In this document: one piece after another, positions 9,362-17,470 of the stretch
Layout: the number at the start of each line of letters is the position of its first letter
Numbering within the stretch: the stretch's first letter is position 1
Assembly: GCA_021621525.1 (NCBI GenBank)
Contig: JAJVUU010000010.1
Coordinates: 1 to 38,935 of the forward strand
DNA: 38,935 nt
From: Caryophanales bacterium
GTDB lineage: Bacteria; Bacillota_I; Bacilli_A; RFN20; CAG-288
Direction of reading: 5' to 3'
Notes under the pieces: model-generated
What the model was told of the DNA's origin: nothing
Database searches by the model: none
The model's input: the letters and a program-made list of their open reading frames with translations, nothing else
Program-made: the position numbers and the translations under genes

Positions 9362-10786
9362 TTAGATACCGACGATGATGTCTTTGACAATCAAGAGTCC
9401 TGCCAAAGCAAGCATGACGATGAGACCGATGGTGTTGGCAACACTCTTGGCCTTGGTGGGGAACTTCTTCCTGGTGATGGACTCGATCAAGGCGATGAGC
9501 GTCTGCCATCCATCCAGTCCGGGGAAGGGAAGCAGATTGAAGCATCCAAGGTTGAGGGAGATATATCCCCAAAGAAGAAGGAAGTAGGCTGCCGAACCGG
9601 AAGCCGCGCCTTCGGCAGACATCTTATAGACCGAGATGATTCCGCCGACGTTCTTCCATCCGCTTGGCGTAAACAGTCCGCCAAGAGCCTTGTAAAGATT
9701 GACGAAGAGATTGCCAAACTGCTTGAATCCCATCACGATGCCTTCACCAAAGGATGCCTGATAGGTCGTCGTCGTGCAGGTGATGCCAAGCTTTCCGAAT
9801 CCCCAATAGTCCTTTCCGTTGACACTGGTCGTGGTCGTACCGATTGGCTTAGTCGTGACCGTCTTAGTCTCACCATCTCGTTCATAGGTGATGGTGAAGG
9901 TTCTCGTCGACCTTTCGTTTGCGACATATCTGGAGAAGCTGGTACCATGTTCCTCATCATAGGCCTTCAGGTCGAAGGCTGGTTTTCCGCTTGAGACCTC
10001 ATTGGCATAATAATTCAGATAGATATCCTGGGAAGCATAGGAGATGGAAGATCTGGTAAGATCGTCATAGGTATCCTTGTCCGTGGTGGAGCGGAAGACC
10101 TGGTAGTCCTTCATCTCAATCTGCTCATCCGTTGCCGGGAAGACCATACGCTGGGTCGAATAGGAATTGCTCTCGGCATCATAGAGGCTATAGAAGGTCT
10201 GATAGAGATAGAGAATCTTGTCTCCTGTCTTCAGCCCGATATCGTTGGCAGGATAGGTTGTTTCCTTGGTGTTTTCACTGACGACGATGGTATTGCCGGT
10301 ATAGACAGCCTGGGTCTGTGGAAGCCAGCAGGCAATGATGAACAAAACGATGGCCAGTATGAAGTTCATCGTGATACCGGCCAGCATGATGCAAATCTGC
10401 TTGAAATGATTGACACCGTTGAGGCATCTTTCAGGAGGAATCTTCTTTCCGTCCTCCGTCAGGTTTCCATCTTCGCCGGCCATGGCGACATAGCCACCCA
10501 AAGGAAGGGCACGGATGGAAAGCTGAGTCTCTCCGACTTCCTTTTCTTCCTTTTTGTCAGATGCGACATAGAGGTTCTCAGTCAGGATTTCTTCGTTCTT
10601 GTTCTTTTTCTTCTTATGTTTGAACTTATGCTTGTAGAGCAAGGGTCCGAAGCCGATGGAATATTCAAAACAATAGACCTTGCAGATCTTGGCGACGGCA
10701 AGATGTCCTGCCTCGTGGATACAGACGACAAAGGAAAGACATAGCAGGAAAATGATGATATTTAAAATGGTGTTAAGAACAGTCAT
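9362..10786 (-). CDS. rseP: Site-2 protease RseP/RasP family
   Basis: This is an intramembrane zinc metalloprotease that cuts substrates such as anti-sigma factors within the membrane. The zinc site HEAGH is at residues 24-28 in the first membrane helix. The second conserved motif, with the LDG zinc ligand (PFPGLDGW), is near residue 430. A PDZ-like region lies between, with further membrane helices near residues 145-165 and at the C-terminus. At 474 residues it is longer than the roughly 420 of B. subtilis RasP. The extra length includes a Lys-rich cytoplasmic segment (about 55-85) and an enlarged extracytoplasmic middle. GGAGG lies 9 bases before the ATG. It is the last gene of the block, 24 bases after dxr. 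Confidence 0.93.
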   Translation of the reverse strand: MTVLNTILNIIIFLLCLSFVVCIHEAGHLAVAKICKVYCFEYSIGFGPLLYKHKFKHKKKKNKNEEILTENLYVASDKKEEKEVGETQLSIRALPLGGYVAMAGEDGNLTEDGKKIPPERCLNGVNHFKQICIMLAGITMNFILAIVLFIIACWLPQTQAVYTGNTIVVSENTKETTYPANDIGLKTGDKILYLYQTFYSLYDAESNSYSTQRMVFPATDEQIEMKDYQVFRSTTDKDTYDDLTRSSISYASQDIYLNYYANEVSSGKPAFDLKAYDEEHGTSFSRYVANERSTRTFTITYERDGETKTVTTKPIGTTTTSVNGKDYWGFGKLGITCTTTTYQASFGEGIVMGFKQFGNLFVNLYKALGGLFTPSGWKNVGGIISVYKMSAEGAASGSAAYFLLLWGYISLNLGCFNLLPFPGLDGWQTLIALIESITRKKFPTKAKSVANTIGLIVMLALAGLLIVKDIIVGI

Positions 10787-10810
10787 GAATGCACACCTCC
10801 AAATGAAAGA

Positions 10811-11992
10811 CTACATGATTTTGTCTAAGACGTCCTTGGCAAATACCTCAGCTTCTTTGATCACTTCTTTGAGATTCTCTTCGGAAAGTTCTGGAAGATG
10901 GTCCAAGTGGCAGTAAGTATATCGTAATGCCTCCAGCAATTGCAAATAGGAAATACGACCCTTCAGGAAGAAATCGATGGCCGATGTATCAACGGCATTA
11001 TAATAAATCATGCCGACATTGCCATACTTCCTGAATGTATGGATGGTATAAAGGAAGGCAGGATAGAAGTCGGAATCGATATTCTGAAAATGAAGTTTCT
11101 TGATATTTGCGGTATCTTCAGTATTATTGTGATGCATTTCCAGTTCGCCTTTGCTCAAAGCATAGGCAATCGGGACCTTCATGGAACAGGCAGAATATTC
11201 CTGAATCATCCTTCTTTCTCCGTCATCCATATATTCAAGCCTTGCGTGGACCAAGGATTCCCGGCAGATAATAGCGCTTACTTTTTCGAGCGGGACATCA
11301 AAAAGAACACTTGCCTCAATGACTTCATAGCCCTTGTTGACCAGGGTTGCACAATCCACGGTGATCTTGCTTCCCATCGCCCATGTCGGATGATGAAGGA
11401 CCTGGCCGGGGGTGACATCCTTGAGGTCTTCCTTCTTCATATCCCTCAAGGCACCACCGGACGCCGTGACGATGTAGGAGACGATGTCATTCCTGGCAAT
11501 TCCCATCCTTGTCGTCTCCTTGATAAGTTTGGCAAGGGCGACATGTTCGCTGTCGACAGGATAGATGTGGGATTTGCTCGTCTTGGCTTCCTTTTCGATC
11601 AAAGAAGAACCGATGACCAGGGATTCCTTGTTGGAAAGCATGATATCCTGGTTTTGCCTCATGGCAAGAAGGGTGGGCCTAAGTCCACAATTGCCAATCA
11701 GAGAATTGAAGACATCGCAATCCTTGCATGCCTTGATTAGTTCAAGGCTGGCATCCTCACCGGAAAAGACAGTATAGTAAGGATGTCTTTCATGGAATTC
11801 CTTGGCAGCCTTCTCATCGCCGATGGCGACATATTTCAACGAATCAAAATAGAAAAGATAAGGTTCCAGCCGTTCAAAGCGAGACTGGAAAGAAACGCCG
11901 ACCAGTTCATAGTCAAGAGAATACTGCAGGATATCAAGACACTGGGTACCGATGGAGCCGGTAGCACCCAAGACAATGATTTTATTTCTCAT
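10811..11992 (-). CDS. dxr: 1-deoxy-D-xylulose 5-phosphate reductoisomerase
   Basis: Dxr converts 1-deoxyxylulose 5-phosphate to 2-C-methyl-D-erythritol 4-phosphate with NADPH, the committed step of the MEP isoprenoid pathway. The 393-residue protein starts with the Rossmann motif GATGSIGTQ and has the conserved SNKESLVIG segment, the VDSEH metal-site motif and the HPTWAMG-type active-site loop. Its ATG lies one base after the cdsA stop, so the two are probably translationally coupled. It supplies isoprenoid precursors used by UppS, encoded two genes upstream. Confidence 0.96.
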   Translation of the reverse strand: MRNKIIVLGATGSIGTQCLDILQYSLDYELVGVSFQSRFERLEPYLFYFDSLKYVAIGDEKAAKEFHERHPYYTVFSGEDASLELIKACKDCDVFNSLIGNCGLRPTLLAMRQNQDIMLSNKESLVIGSSLIEKEAKTSKSHIYPVDSEHVALAKLIKETTRMGIARNDIVSYIVTASGGALRDMKKEDLKDVTPGQVLHHPTWAMGSKITVDCATLVNKGYEVIEASVLFDVPLEKVSAIICRESLVHARLEYMDDGERRMIQEYSACSMKVPIAYALSKGELEMHHNNTEDTANIKKLHFQNIDSDFYPAFLYTIHTFRKYGNVGMIYYNAVDTSAIDFFLKGRISYLQLLEALRYTYCHLDHLPELSEENLKEVIKEAEVFAKDVLDKIM

Positions 11993-11993
11993 G

Positions 11994-13115
11994 TTAAATC
12001 AGGAAGTTCCATCCATAGGCCGAAATCCAGATGATGATGGTCGTGATGATGCTGTTGGTGAAGATGGAGTCGAAGCGGTCGATGACACCTCCATGGCCAG
12101 GGAAGATCTTTCCGAAATCCTTGATGCCATACTGTCTCTTGATGAGAGAGAAAAGGAAGCCACCGACATTTCCGACAAAAGGCAGAAGAATCGTGATGAT
12201 GACAAGGAACGGCCATGCTGCACCATTGAGGATTCCCATCGCCTTCAAGGCAGGAGAATTCCTGAACTGAAGAAGGCCGGGAACAAGCGGCATGTCAAAG
12301 GCAAACTCAAAAAGAGATACCAGTCCCAAAGTGACGACAAGGGAGAAGACGGCACCGCCGATATATCCTTCCCAGGTCTTGTGAGGAGAGATACGTGGAT
12401 TCATCTTGTGCTTTCCAAAAAGCATACCGAAGAAATAGGCACCGACATCGCTTGACCATGTTCCGATGCAGATGAAGAAGATAAGAAGGCTGGAGCAATA
12501 ATTCTGGTTCATGCCATGAGCCTGATAGTAACTGGCAAAATAATTCTTCAGGATCACCTGGTTTTCATTCCATGGGACACTGACCGTCACATCGGCAAAG
12601 GCAGGATTCCGGACAAAGCCGCTGGAATTGGGAAAATATCGTACGAAGTAGATTCCTACAAAGCCTAAGGCAAGAAGGACACCGACCGTAAACAGATATG
12701 TGACATCCTGCAACTGCATCTTCGGGTCGACAACGGCAATCAAGAAGAGAACCAGTGCATATAGAGTCATTCCCGAAATGGATACGAAGATGGTCGTCAA
12801 TGAGAACTGACCACCGTTTTCAAACGGATTCATATAGTCAGGACTGCTAGGCGACCTGAGCATGTTCTTCAGATATCCCCAATAGATAAAGGAAAGGACA
12901 AAAAGAAAGACGACGGCTCTGACCACCCAGTTGTAACGCTTGGGTCCTGGCGTCGACAGCATCTCGTGGATGGCAACGACGGCAAGAAAGAAAATCAAAA
13001 TGAAGAAAGGCCAGTTTCCAAGAATCGAGCATGGCAAAAGGACGGCGATAAGACAGATTCCGGTGATGGTTCTCTTCAGCATTCCTGATTTGGAGGAATT
13101 GGATAGTTTATTCAT
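11994..13115 (-). CDS. cdsA: Phosphatidate cytidylyltransferase
   Basis: CdsA makes CDP-diacylglycerol from CTP and phosphatidate, the branch point for acidic phospholipids. The C-terminal family signature is intact: SLIKRQYGIKDFGK followed by PGHGGVIDRFD. About eight hydrophobic helices are visible. At 373 residues it is longer than the usual 260-290. The extra sequence lies mainly in an extracytoplasmic region at about residues 155-215 and in the N-terminal part. Its ATG overlaps the uppS stop by four bases (ATGA), indicating coupled translation. Confidence 0.95.
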   Translation of the reverse strand: MNKLSNSSKSGMLKRTITGICLIAVLLPCSILGNWPFFILIFFLAVVAIHEMLSTPGPKRYNWVVRAVVFLFVLSFIYWGYLKNMLRSPSSPDYMNPFENGGQFSLTTIFVSISGMTLYALVLFLIAVVDPKMQLQDVTYLFTVGVLLALGFVGIYFVRYFPNSSGFVRNPAFADVTVSVPWNENQVILKNYFASYYQAHGMNQNYCSSLLIFFICIGTWSSDVGAYFFGMLFGKHKMNPRISPHKTWEGYIGGAVFSLVVTLGLVSLFEFAFDMPLVPGLLQFRNSPALKAMGILNGAAWPFLVIITILLPFVGNVGGFLFSLIKRQYGIKDFGKIFPGHGGVIDRFDSIFTNSIITTIIIWISAYGWNFLI

Positions 13116-13867
13116 TCTTTGATGGCTCCGAAACGACGGTTGCGATGCGTATATTCCTCAAGGCACTTGGCTAAGTCCTTCTTGGAAAAGCTTGGCCAAT
13201 AGACATCCACGAATTCCAGTTCCGTATAGGCAAGCTGGTATAGGAAGCAATTGGAGATTCTCTCCTCACCGCTCGTCCTGATAAGAAGGTCGATGTCAGA
13301 AATCTCCTTGGTGAACAGATGCTGCTTGAAAAGTTCATCATCGATGTCATCCACGGCAATCTTTCCATCCTTGACCTCTTGGGCAATCTTCTTGGTGGCA
13401 TCGAGGATTTCTCTTCTTCCACCATAATTGAAGAGGACGTTGAAGACATGCCTGGTGTTGTTCTTGGTGCGGTCTACAGCGTCATGAATGGTATCTAAGA
13501 TATCCTTGGGAATCCTTGGGTCGTCGAGTTCTCCAAGCACCCTGACCTGCGTGGACTTTTCCATGAAATAGTCAATTTCACGCCGGAAGAATTCCTTAAG
13601 CAGTTCAAAGAGAGTCGATATTTCCTGCTGTGGGCGATTCCAGTTTTCCGTCGAGAAACAAAAAAGACTGGCGGCATAGATGCCGTAGTCTTCAAAAGCA
13701 CTGTCGATGATTTCGTGGATCTTGGCCACACCTGCCTTATGCCCGGCACTTCTGGGAAGAAGGCGCTGTTTGGCCCATCTTCCGTTTCCATCCATGATAA
13801 AAGCAATATGCTTCAATGGAGCATACTGCTGGATGTCTTTCAGATCTCGTGCTTCTTTTTTGGGCAT
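13112..13867 (-). CDS. uppS: Undecaprenyl diphosphate synthase
   Basis: UppS is a cis-prenyltransferase that elongates farnesyl diphosphate to C55 undecaprenyl diphosphate, the carrier lipid for peptidoglycan and teichoic acid synthesis. At 251 residues it has normal length. The catalytic FIMDGNGRWA motif is near residue 25, followed by the RSAGHKAG stretch, and the C-terminal RTSGEERISN and YWPSF motifs are present. The ATG is one base past the frr stop with only a weak ribosome site, suggesting coupling to frr. Confidence 0.97.
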   Translation of the reverse strand: MPKKEARDLKDIQQYAPLKHIAFIMDGNGRWAKQRLLPRSAGHKAGVAKIHEIIDSAFEDYGIYAASLFCFSTENWNRPQQEISTLFELLKEFFRREIDYFMEKSTQVRVLGELDDPRIPKDILDTIHDAVDRTKNNTRHVFNVLFNYGGRREILDATKKIAQEVKDGKIAVDDIDDELFKQHLFTKEISDIDLLIRTSGEERISNCFLYQLAYTELEFVDVYWPSFSKKDLAKCLEEYTHRNRRFGAIKE

Positions 13868-13868
13868 C

Positions 13869-14426
13869 TTAGATAGTCTCGATGTCTTTGACCTTTTCCT
13901 GATAGAGTTTGTCGATTTCAGCGATATGCTTGTCAGTGGCCTTTTGGATGTCGGAATCGAAATCCTTCTTCATGTCTTCGGAAAGAGTCTCATCCTTCTT
14001 GACCTTGGTGTTCATGTCGCGACGGATGTTGCGGATGGCAACCTTTCCGTCTTCGGCATACTTCTTGGCCTGCTTTTCAAGGTCTTTTCTGCGGTCCTCA
14101 CTCGGAGCAGGGAACTTCAGGATGATGGCATTGCCGTTCTGGGAGACGGTGCAGCCCAGATCAGCCTTGTTGATACCGGAAACGATATCCTTGGCCGTCG
14201 ACGGATCGAACGGCTTGATGGAAAGGTCGGTCGGGGAGACAACGGAAATGGTGGCTCCGTACTTGATGGGAGACGGAGAGCCATACATGTTGAAGGTGAC
14301 TTTGTCAAGAAGGGCAGAAGAAACTCTTCCAGCTCTCAATGTAGCCATGGAAGCCTTGAGGGCTTCGACGGACTTATCCATTTTTTCATTGCATTCATCC
14401 AAATAATCCATAATTTTATCCTCCAA
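13869..14426 (-). CDS. frr: Ribosome recycling factor
   Basis: RRF splits post-termination ribosomes together with EF-G. The protein is 185 residues, the family's exact size. It has the two-domain pattern: an N-terminal helix, the LRAGRVSSALLD stretch, the YG(S)P(S)PI region, and the C-terminal KDETLSEDMKK-type helix. A strong GGAGG site precedes the ATG. It is 49 bases downstream of pyrH, with no terminator seen between them. Confidence 0.96.
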   Translation of the reverse strand: MEDKIMDYLDECNEKMDKSVEALKASMATLRAGRVSSALLDKVTFNMYGSPSPIKYGATISVVSPTDLSIKPFDPSTAKDIVSGINKADLGCTVSQNGNAIILKFPAPSEDRRKDLEKQAKKYAEDGKVAIRNIRRDMNTKVKKDETLSEDMKKDFDSDIQKATDKHIAEIDKLYQEKVKDIETI

Positions 14427-14475
14427 AAGAATATATAACTATTTTACTAGATAGCACTTCGAAATGAAACTAATC

Positions 14476-15195
14476 TTACTTGGAATTGGTCACCAAAGTG
14501 CCAAGGTCTTCCCCCTTGACGACTAAAACGGCATTTTCAGGGTTGTTCATGTTGAAGACACGGACATCGACCTTGGAATCCAAAAGAAGACCGATGGCCG
14601 TGGCATCCATGACCTTGAGTCCCTTGGCAAGGATGTCCTGATAGGAAATCTTCTTGATCAATGTTGCATCGGGGTTGGTCCTCGGATCATCGCTCATGAT
14701 ACCCTCGACACCATTCTTCCCCATGAAGATGCCATCGGCACAGATTTCCTTTGCTCTTAAGGCAGCACAGGTATCCGTCGTGAAATAAGGCGATCCGATA
14801 CCACCGGCAAAGATGACAACCCTCTTCTTTTCCAGATGACGTATCGCTTTTCTTCTGATATATGGTTCACAGACCTTGTTGCATTCAACGGCAGACATGA
14901 CTCTTGTAACCAATCCATTATTTTCAAAGTAAGATTGCAGGCACATGGCATTCATGATGGTCGCCAACATGCCCATATAGTCTCCAGAGGTTCTCTCGAT
15001 GCCTAGGTTGGAAGCAAGGTTTCCGCGCCAAATGTTTCCACCACCGACGACGATGGCGACTTCCGTGCCCATATCGGTGATCTTTTTGACCATCTGATAG
15101 ATTTTCTCGATGAAGTCCTTCGCATAGATTTCTTCACTGCCTTTGAGTGCTTCACCGGAGATTTTCAATAAAATACGTTTATATTGTTTTGCCAT
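14476..15195 (-). CDS. pyrH: Uridylate kinase (UMP kinase)
   Basis: PyrH phosphorylates UMP to UDP as a cytosolic hexamer. The 239-residue protein starts MAKQYKRILLKISGEAL, carrying the ATP-site ISGEAL motif, and has GGGNIWRG and the MDATAIGL stretch. A longer in-frame reading could begin at 15237, but that start falls inside the tsf terminator hairpin. The ATG at 15195, with AAGGGAA just upstream, is therefore preferred. No convincing promoter fits between the terminator and the gene, so it may rely on readthrough from rpsB-tsf. Confidence 0.96.
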   Translation of the reverse strand: MAKQYKRILLKISGEALKGSEEIYAKDFIEKIYQMVKKITDMGTEVAIVVGGGNIWRGNLASNLGIERTSGDYMGMLATIMNAMCLQSYFENNGLVTRVMSAVECNKVCEPYIRRKAIRHLEKKRVVIFAGGIGSPYFTTDTCAALRAKEICADGIFMGKNGVEGIMSDDPRTNPDATLIKKISYQDILAKGLKVMDATAIGLLLDSKVDVRVFNMNNPENAVLVVKGEDLGTLVTNSK

Positions 15196-15221
15196 GTTGT
15201 TTTCCCTTGAAATATTTGCTT

Positions 15222-15250
15222 GAAGAAAGGCACCCACAAAGGGGTGCCTT
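15222..15250 (-). terminator. Terminator (possibly leaky) between tsf and pyrH
   Basis: On the minus strand AAGGCACCC pairs with GGGTGCCTT over a 6-base loop, followed by TCTTC rather than a long T run. It separates the abundant ribosomal products rpsB-tsf from pyrH and later genes, so it probably lowers expression of the downstream block rather than stopping it. Confidence 0.7.
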
Positions 15251-15263
15251 ATCGATAATCTCT

Positions 15264-16163
15264 TTACTTACCGGAAGAAGCCTGAGCGGCAACTTCGGCA
15301 GCAAAATCATCCTGACGCTTTTCAATGCCTTCACCGACAGCATATCTGACGGTCTTGACAACGGAAGCACCATTCTCTTTGAGATACTGACCGACGGTCT
15401 TGGAATCATCAAAGATGAAGGGCTCATCGACAAGGACAGATTCAAAGAGAACCTTGTTGACCTTGCCGGCGACAATCTTGGCCTGGATGGCAGCCGGCTT
15501 CTTGGCGAAGCTAGGATCGTTATGGGCAGCCTCGGTCTGGACTTCGGTTTCCTTGGCGATGACATCAGCCGGAATATCATTCTCGTTGATGTAAGCCGGA
15601 TTGTTGGAGCAGACATTGAGGGCAACACCATTGGCGACTTCGGCATTTCCGCCCTTGAGGACGACCAAAGTGGCAATCTTGCCGTTCATATGGATGTAAG
15701 GTCCGAAGACTTCATCATCGGACTTGGTGACAATTTCAAATCTTCTGAAGTCAAGCTTCTCACCGAGCTTGACACCGGCATCGACGAAGAGGTCGTTGAT
15801 GCTCTTGCCTTCGGCGTTCTTGGAAGCCTTGGCTTCATCGAGGGTCTTCGGAGCATTGGCAAGGACAATTTCATTGACTTCCTTGACCAAGGCACGGAAC
15901 GGATCGGAATTGGCAACGAAGTCAGTCTCGGAGTTGACTTCGATGATGGCGGCAGTATTGCCTTTGGCCATAACCCAGGCAACACCTTCGGCAGCGATAC
16001 GGGAAGAGGCTTTCTTTGCCTGCTTGGCAATGCCCTTTTCACGGAGCCAGGTGACAGAGGCTTCGACATCGTTGTTGTTTTCGGCCAAGGCCTTCTTGCA
16101 GTCCATCAAGCCGGCACCGGTACGATCACGGAGCTGTTTGATAAGTTCGATATTGCTGGACAT
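15264..16163 (-). CDS. tsf: Translation elongation factor Ts
   Basis: EF-Ts regenerates EF-Tu-GTP. At 299 residues it is normal length. The N-terminal UBA-like domain carries the signature LRDRTGAGLMDCKKAL, and the core has the SETDFVA segment. The ATG shares one base with the rpsB stop (TAATG), giving tight translational coupling and matched expression with S2. A terminator follows the stop. Confidence 0.98.
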   Translation of the reverse strand: MSSNIELIKQLRDRTGAGLMDCKKALAENNNDVEASVTWLREKGIAKQAKKASSRIAAEGVAWVMAKGNTAAIIEVNSETDFVANSDPFRALVKEVNEIVLANAPKTLDEAKASKNAEGKSINDLFVDAGVKLGEKLDFRRFEIVTKSDDEVFGPYIHMNGKIATLVVLKGGNAEVANGVALNVCSNNPAYINENDIPADVIAKETEVQTEAAHNDPSFAKKPAAIQAKIVAGKVNKVLFESVLVDEPFIFDDSKTVGQYLKENGASVVKTVRYAVGEGIEKRQDDFAAEVAAQASSGK

Positions 16164-17197
16164 TAGGCGTTCTCCTTTGCAGGTGCAGTTTCGGCAGTAG
16201 CGGTAGCGGCATCGGCAGCAGGGGTGGTCTCATCCTTCTTTTCTTCAGTGTTGTTTCTCGGGCGGAAGTTCTTCTTGACGAACTTCTTGGCCGGACGATT
16301 TCCGGACTTCTTCTTTCTCATGGCAATGGCATCATTGCGGAGCTTGGCACGGATGGCCTTGGTTTGCTCGTTCGGATCGACACCCTTGAGCATCTCAGCC
16401 ATGGTGGAAGAAGCGGCAGCGGCATCCTTGTAGGCATAAAGCGGTTCGCCACCCTTTCCTTCGACAACGGCATCGGCAAGAAGTCCGACGATGATGCGGA
16501 TGGAAGATTCGCTGTCATCATTGGCAGGGACAAGGAAGTCGATGGTGTCCGGGTCGGTGTTGGTATCACCAAGGGCGAAGACAGGGATGTTGAGAAGTCT
16601 GGCTTCAGCAACAGCGTTGTGCTCTTCCTTCGGATCGACGATGACGATAGCCTGCGGAAGGAGACGGATTTCCTTGATGCCTTCGAGGTTGCTGGCAAGC
16701 TTAGCCTTGAGCTTGAGTCTGTCGGAAGCTTCCTTCTTCGGAAGCTTTTCAAGTTCGCCATTGAGCTCTTCCTGTTCAATTTGTCTCAAGAGAGCGATTC
16801 TCTTGGCGACGGTGTGGAAGTTGGTGAGGGTTCCGCCCAACCAACGGTTGGCAACATAGAAGGAACCGGAACGGACGGCTTCTTCCTGGACGGCCTTCTG
16901 GGCAACGGCCTTGGTTCCGACGAAGAGAACCTTGCCACCCTTGGAAACAATATCCTTCAAAGCCTGATAGGCAATCTGCATCTGGCTTGCGGTCTTGTTC
17001 AAATCGATGATGTGGAGATTATTTCTCTTTCCGTAGATGAACTGCTTCATCTTCGGGTTCCATCTGGAAACTCTGTGTCCGAAATGGACACCGGCATCCA
17101 AAAGGGTCTTTGCACTGACAACCGGATCATCAGGATTGTGGACAGTGCTGGCCATGACATCCTGGGTCTGCTCGACTTCTTTGACTTCTTCGCTCAT
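16163..17197 (-). CDS. rpsB: Ribosomal protein S2 with an acidic/Ala-rich tail
   Basis: S2 is a small-subunit ribosomal protein. The core has the N-terminal LLDAGVHFGH motif, the KQFIYGKRNNLHIIDL stretch and PQAIVIVDP. The chosen start begins MSEEVKEVEQ and has AAAGGAGG upstream; an in-frame extension to 17251 has no ribosome site. At 344 residues it is about 90 longer than typical S2. The C-terminal tail from about residue 292 runs from a Lys/Arg-rich part to an Ala/Thr/Glu-rich end. A strong promoter lies about 165 bases upstream, with a structured leader between. Confidence 0.97.
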   Translation of the reverse strand: MSEEVKEVEQTQDVMASTVHNPDDPVVSAKTLLDAGVHFGHRVSRWNPKMKQFIYGKRNNLHIIDLNKTASQMQIAYQALKDIVSKGGKVLFVGTKAVAQKAVQEEAVRSGSFYVANRWLGGTLTNFHTVAKRIALLRQIEQEELNGELEKLPKKEASDRLKLKAKLASNLEGIKEIRLLPQAIVIVDPKEEHNAVAEARLLNIPVFALGDTNTDPDTIDFLVPANDDSESSIRIIVGLLADAVVEGKGGEPLYAYKDAAAASSTMAEMLKGVDPNEQTKAIRAKLRNDAIAMRKKKSGNRPAKKFVKKNFRPRNNTEEKKDETTPAADAATATAETAPAKENA

Positions 17198-17265
17198 GTT
17201 TAGAGCCTCCTTTTTGTTAAAACTTCTTTCTGTTTCAAGATGCCAACCCAATAGAATGATCGTAG

Positions 17266-17283
17266 CAGGGGCGTTACTCCCTG
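17266..17283 (-). promoter_or_regulatory. Hairpin in the rpsB leader
   Basis: The transcript from the rpsB promoter has a leader of about 160 bases. It contains CAGGG pairing with CCCTG over an 8-base loop, preceded by a small CTTG/CAAG hairpin. A long structured leader before rpsB could host autoregulation by S2, as is known for rpsB in some bacteria. I do not recognise a catalogued motif. Confidence 0.3.
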
Positions 17284-17362
17284 GTCTGAAGAAGGGAATA
17301 ATCTAGAGGACTTGTCGGCAAGATTCACATAAAGAAAATGCATCAAAAATGACGCGTTGTTA

Positions 17363-17392
17363 ATTATATTATATATATAATTCCGATTACAA
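17363..17392 (-). promoter_or_regulatory. rpsB promoter
   Basis: Minus strand: TTGTAA (17387-17392), 18 bases, TATAAT (17363-17368) in a strongly AT-rich setting. It drives rpsB-tsf and, by readthrough, the rest of the block. It lies only about 80 bases beyond the GH28 stop codon, with no clear terminator between. Confidence 0.7.
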
Positions 17393-17470
17393 GCTTTTTT
17401 AATCTCTTTCCAAGTGCAATCCACCGCCTTATGTTTCTGCAAAATCCAGAGAGCCGTCTGACTACAGTCT

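Noticed and set aside
9330..15250. Related GGCACC/GGTGCC hairpins at both ends of the pyrH-rseP block as a mobile repeat
   Set aside because: Both are placed as terminators right after stop codons; the similarity is limited to the stem and no flanking repeat is seen.
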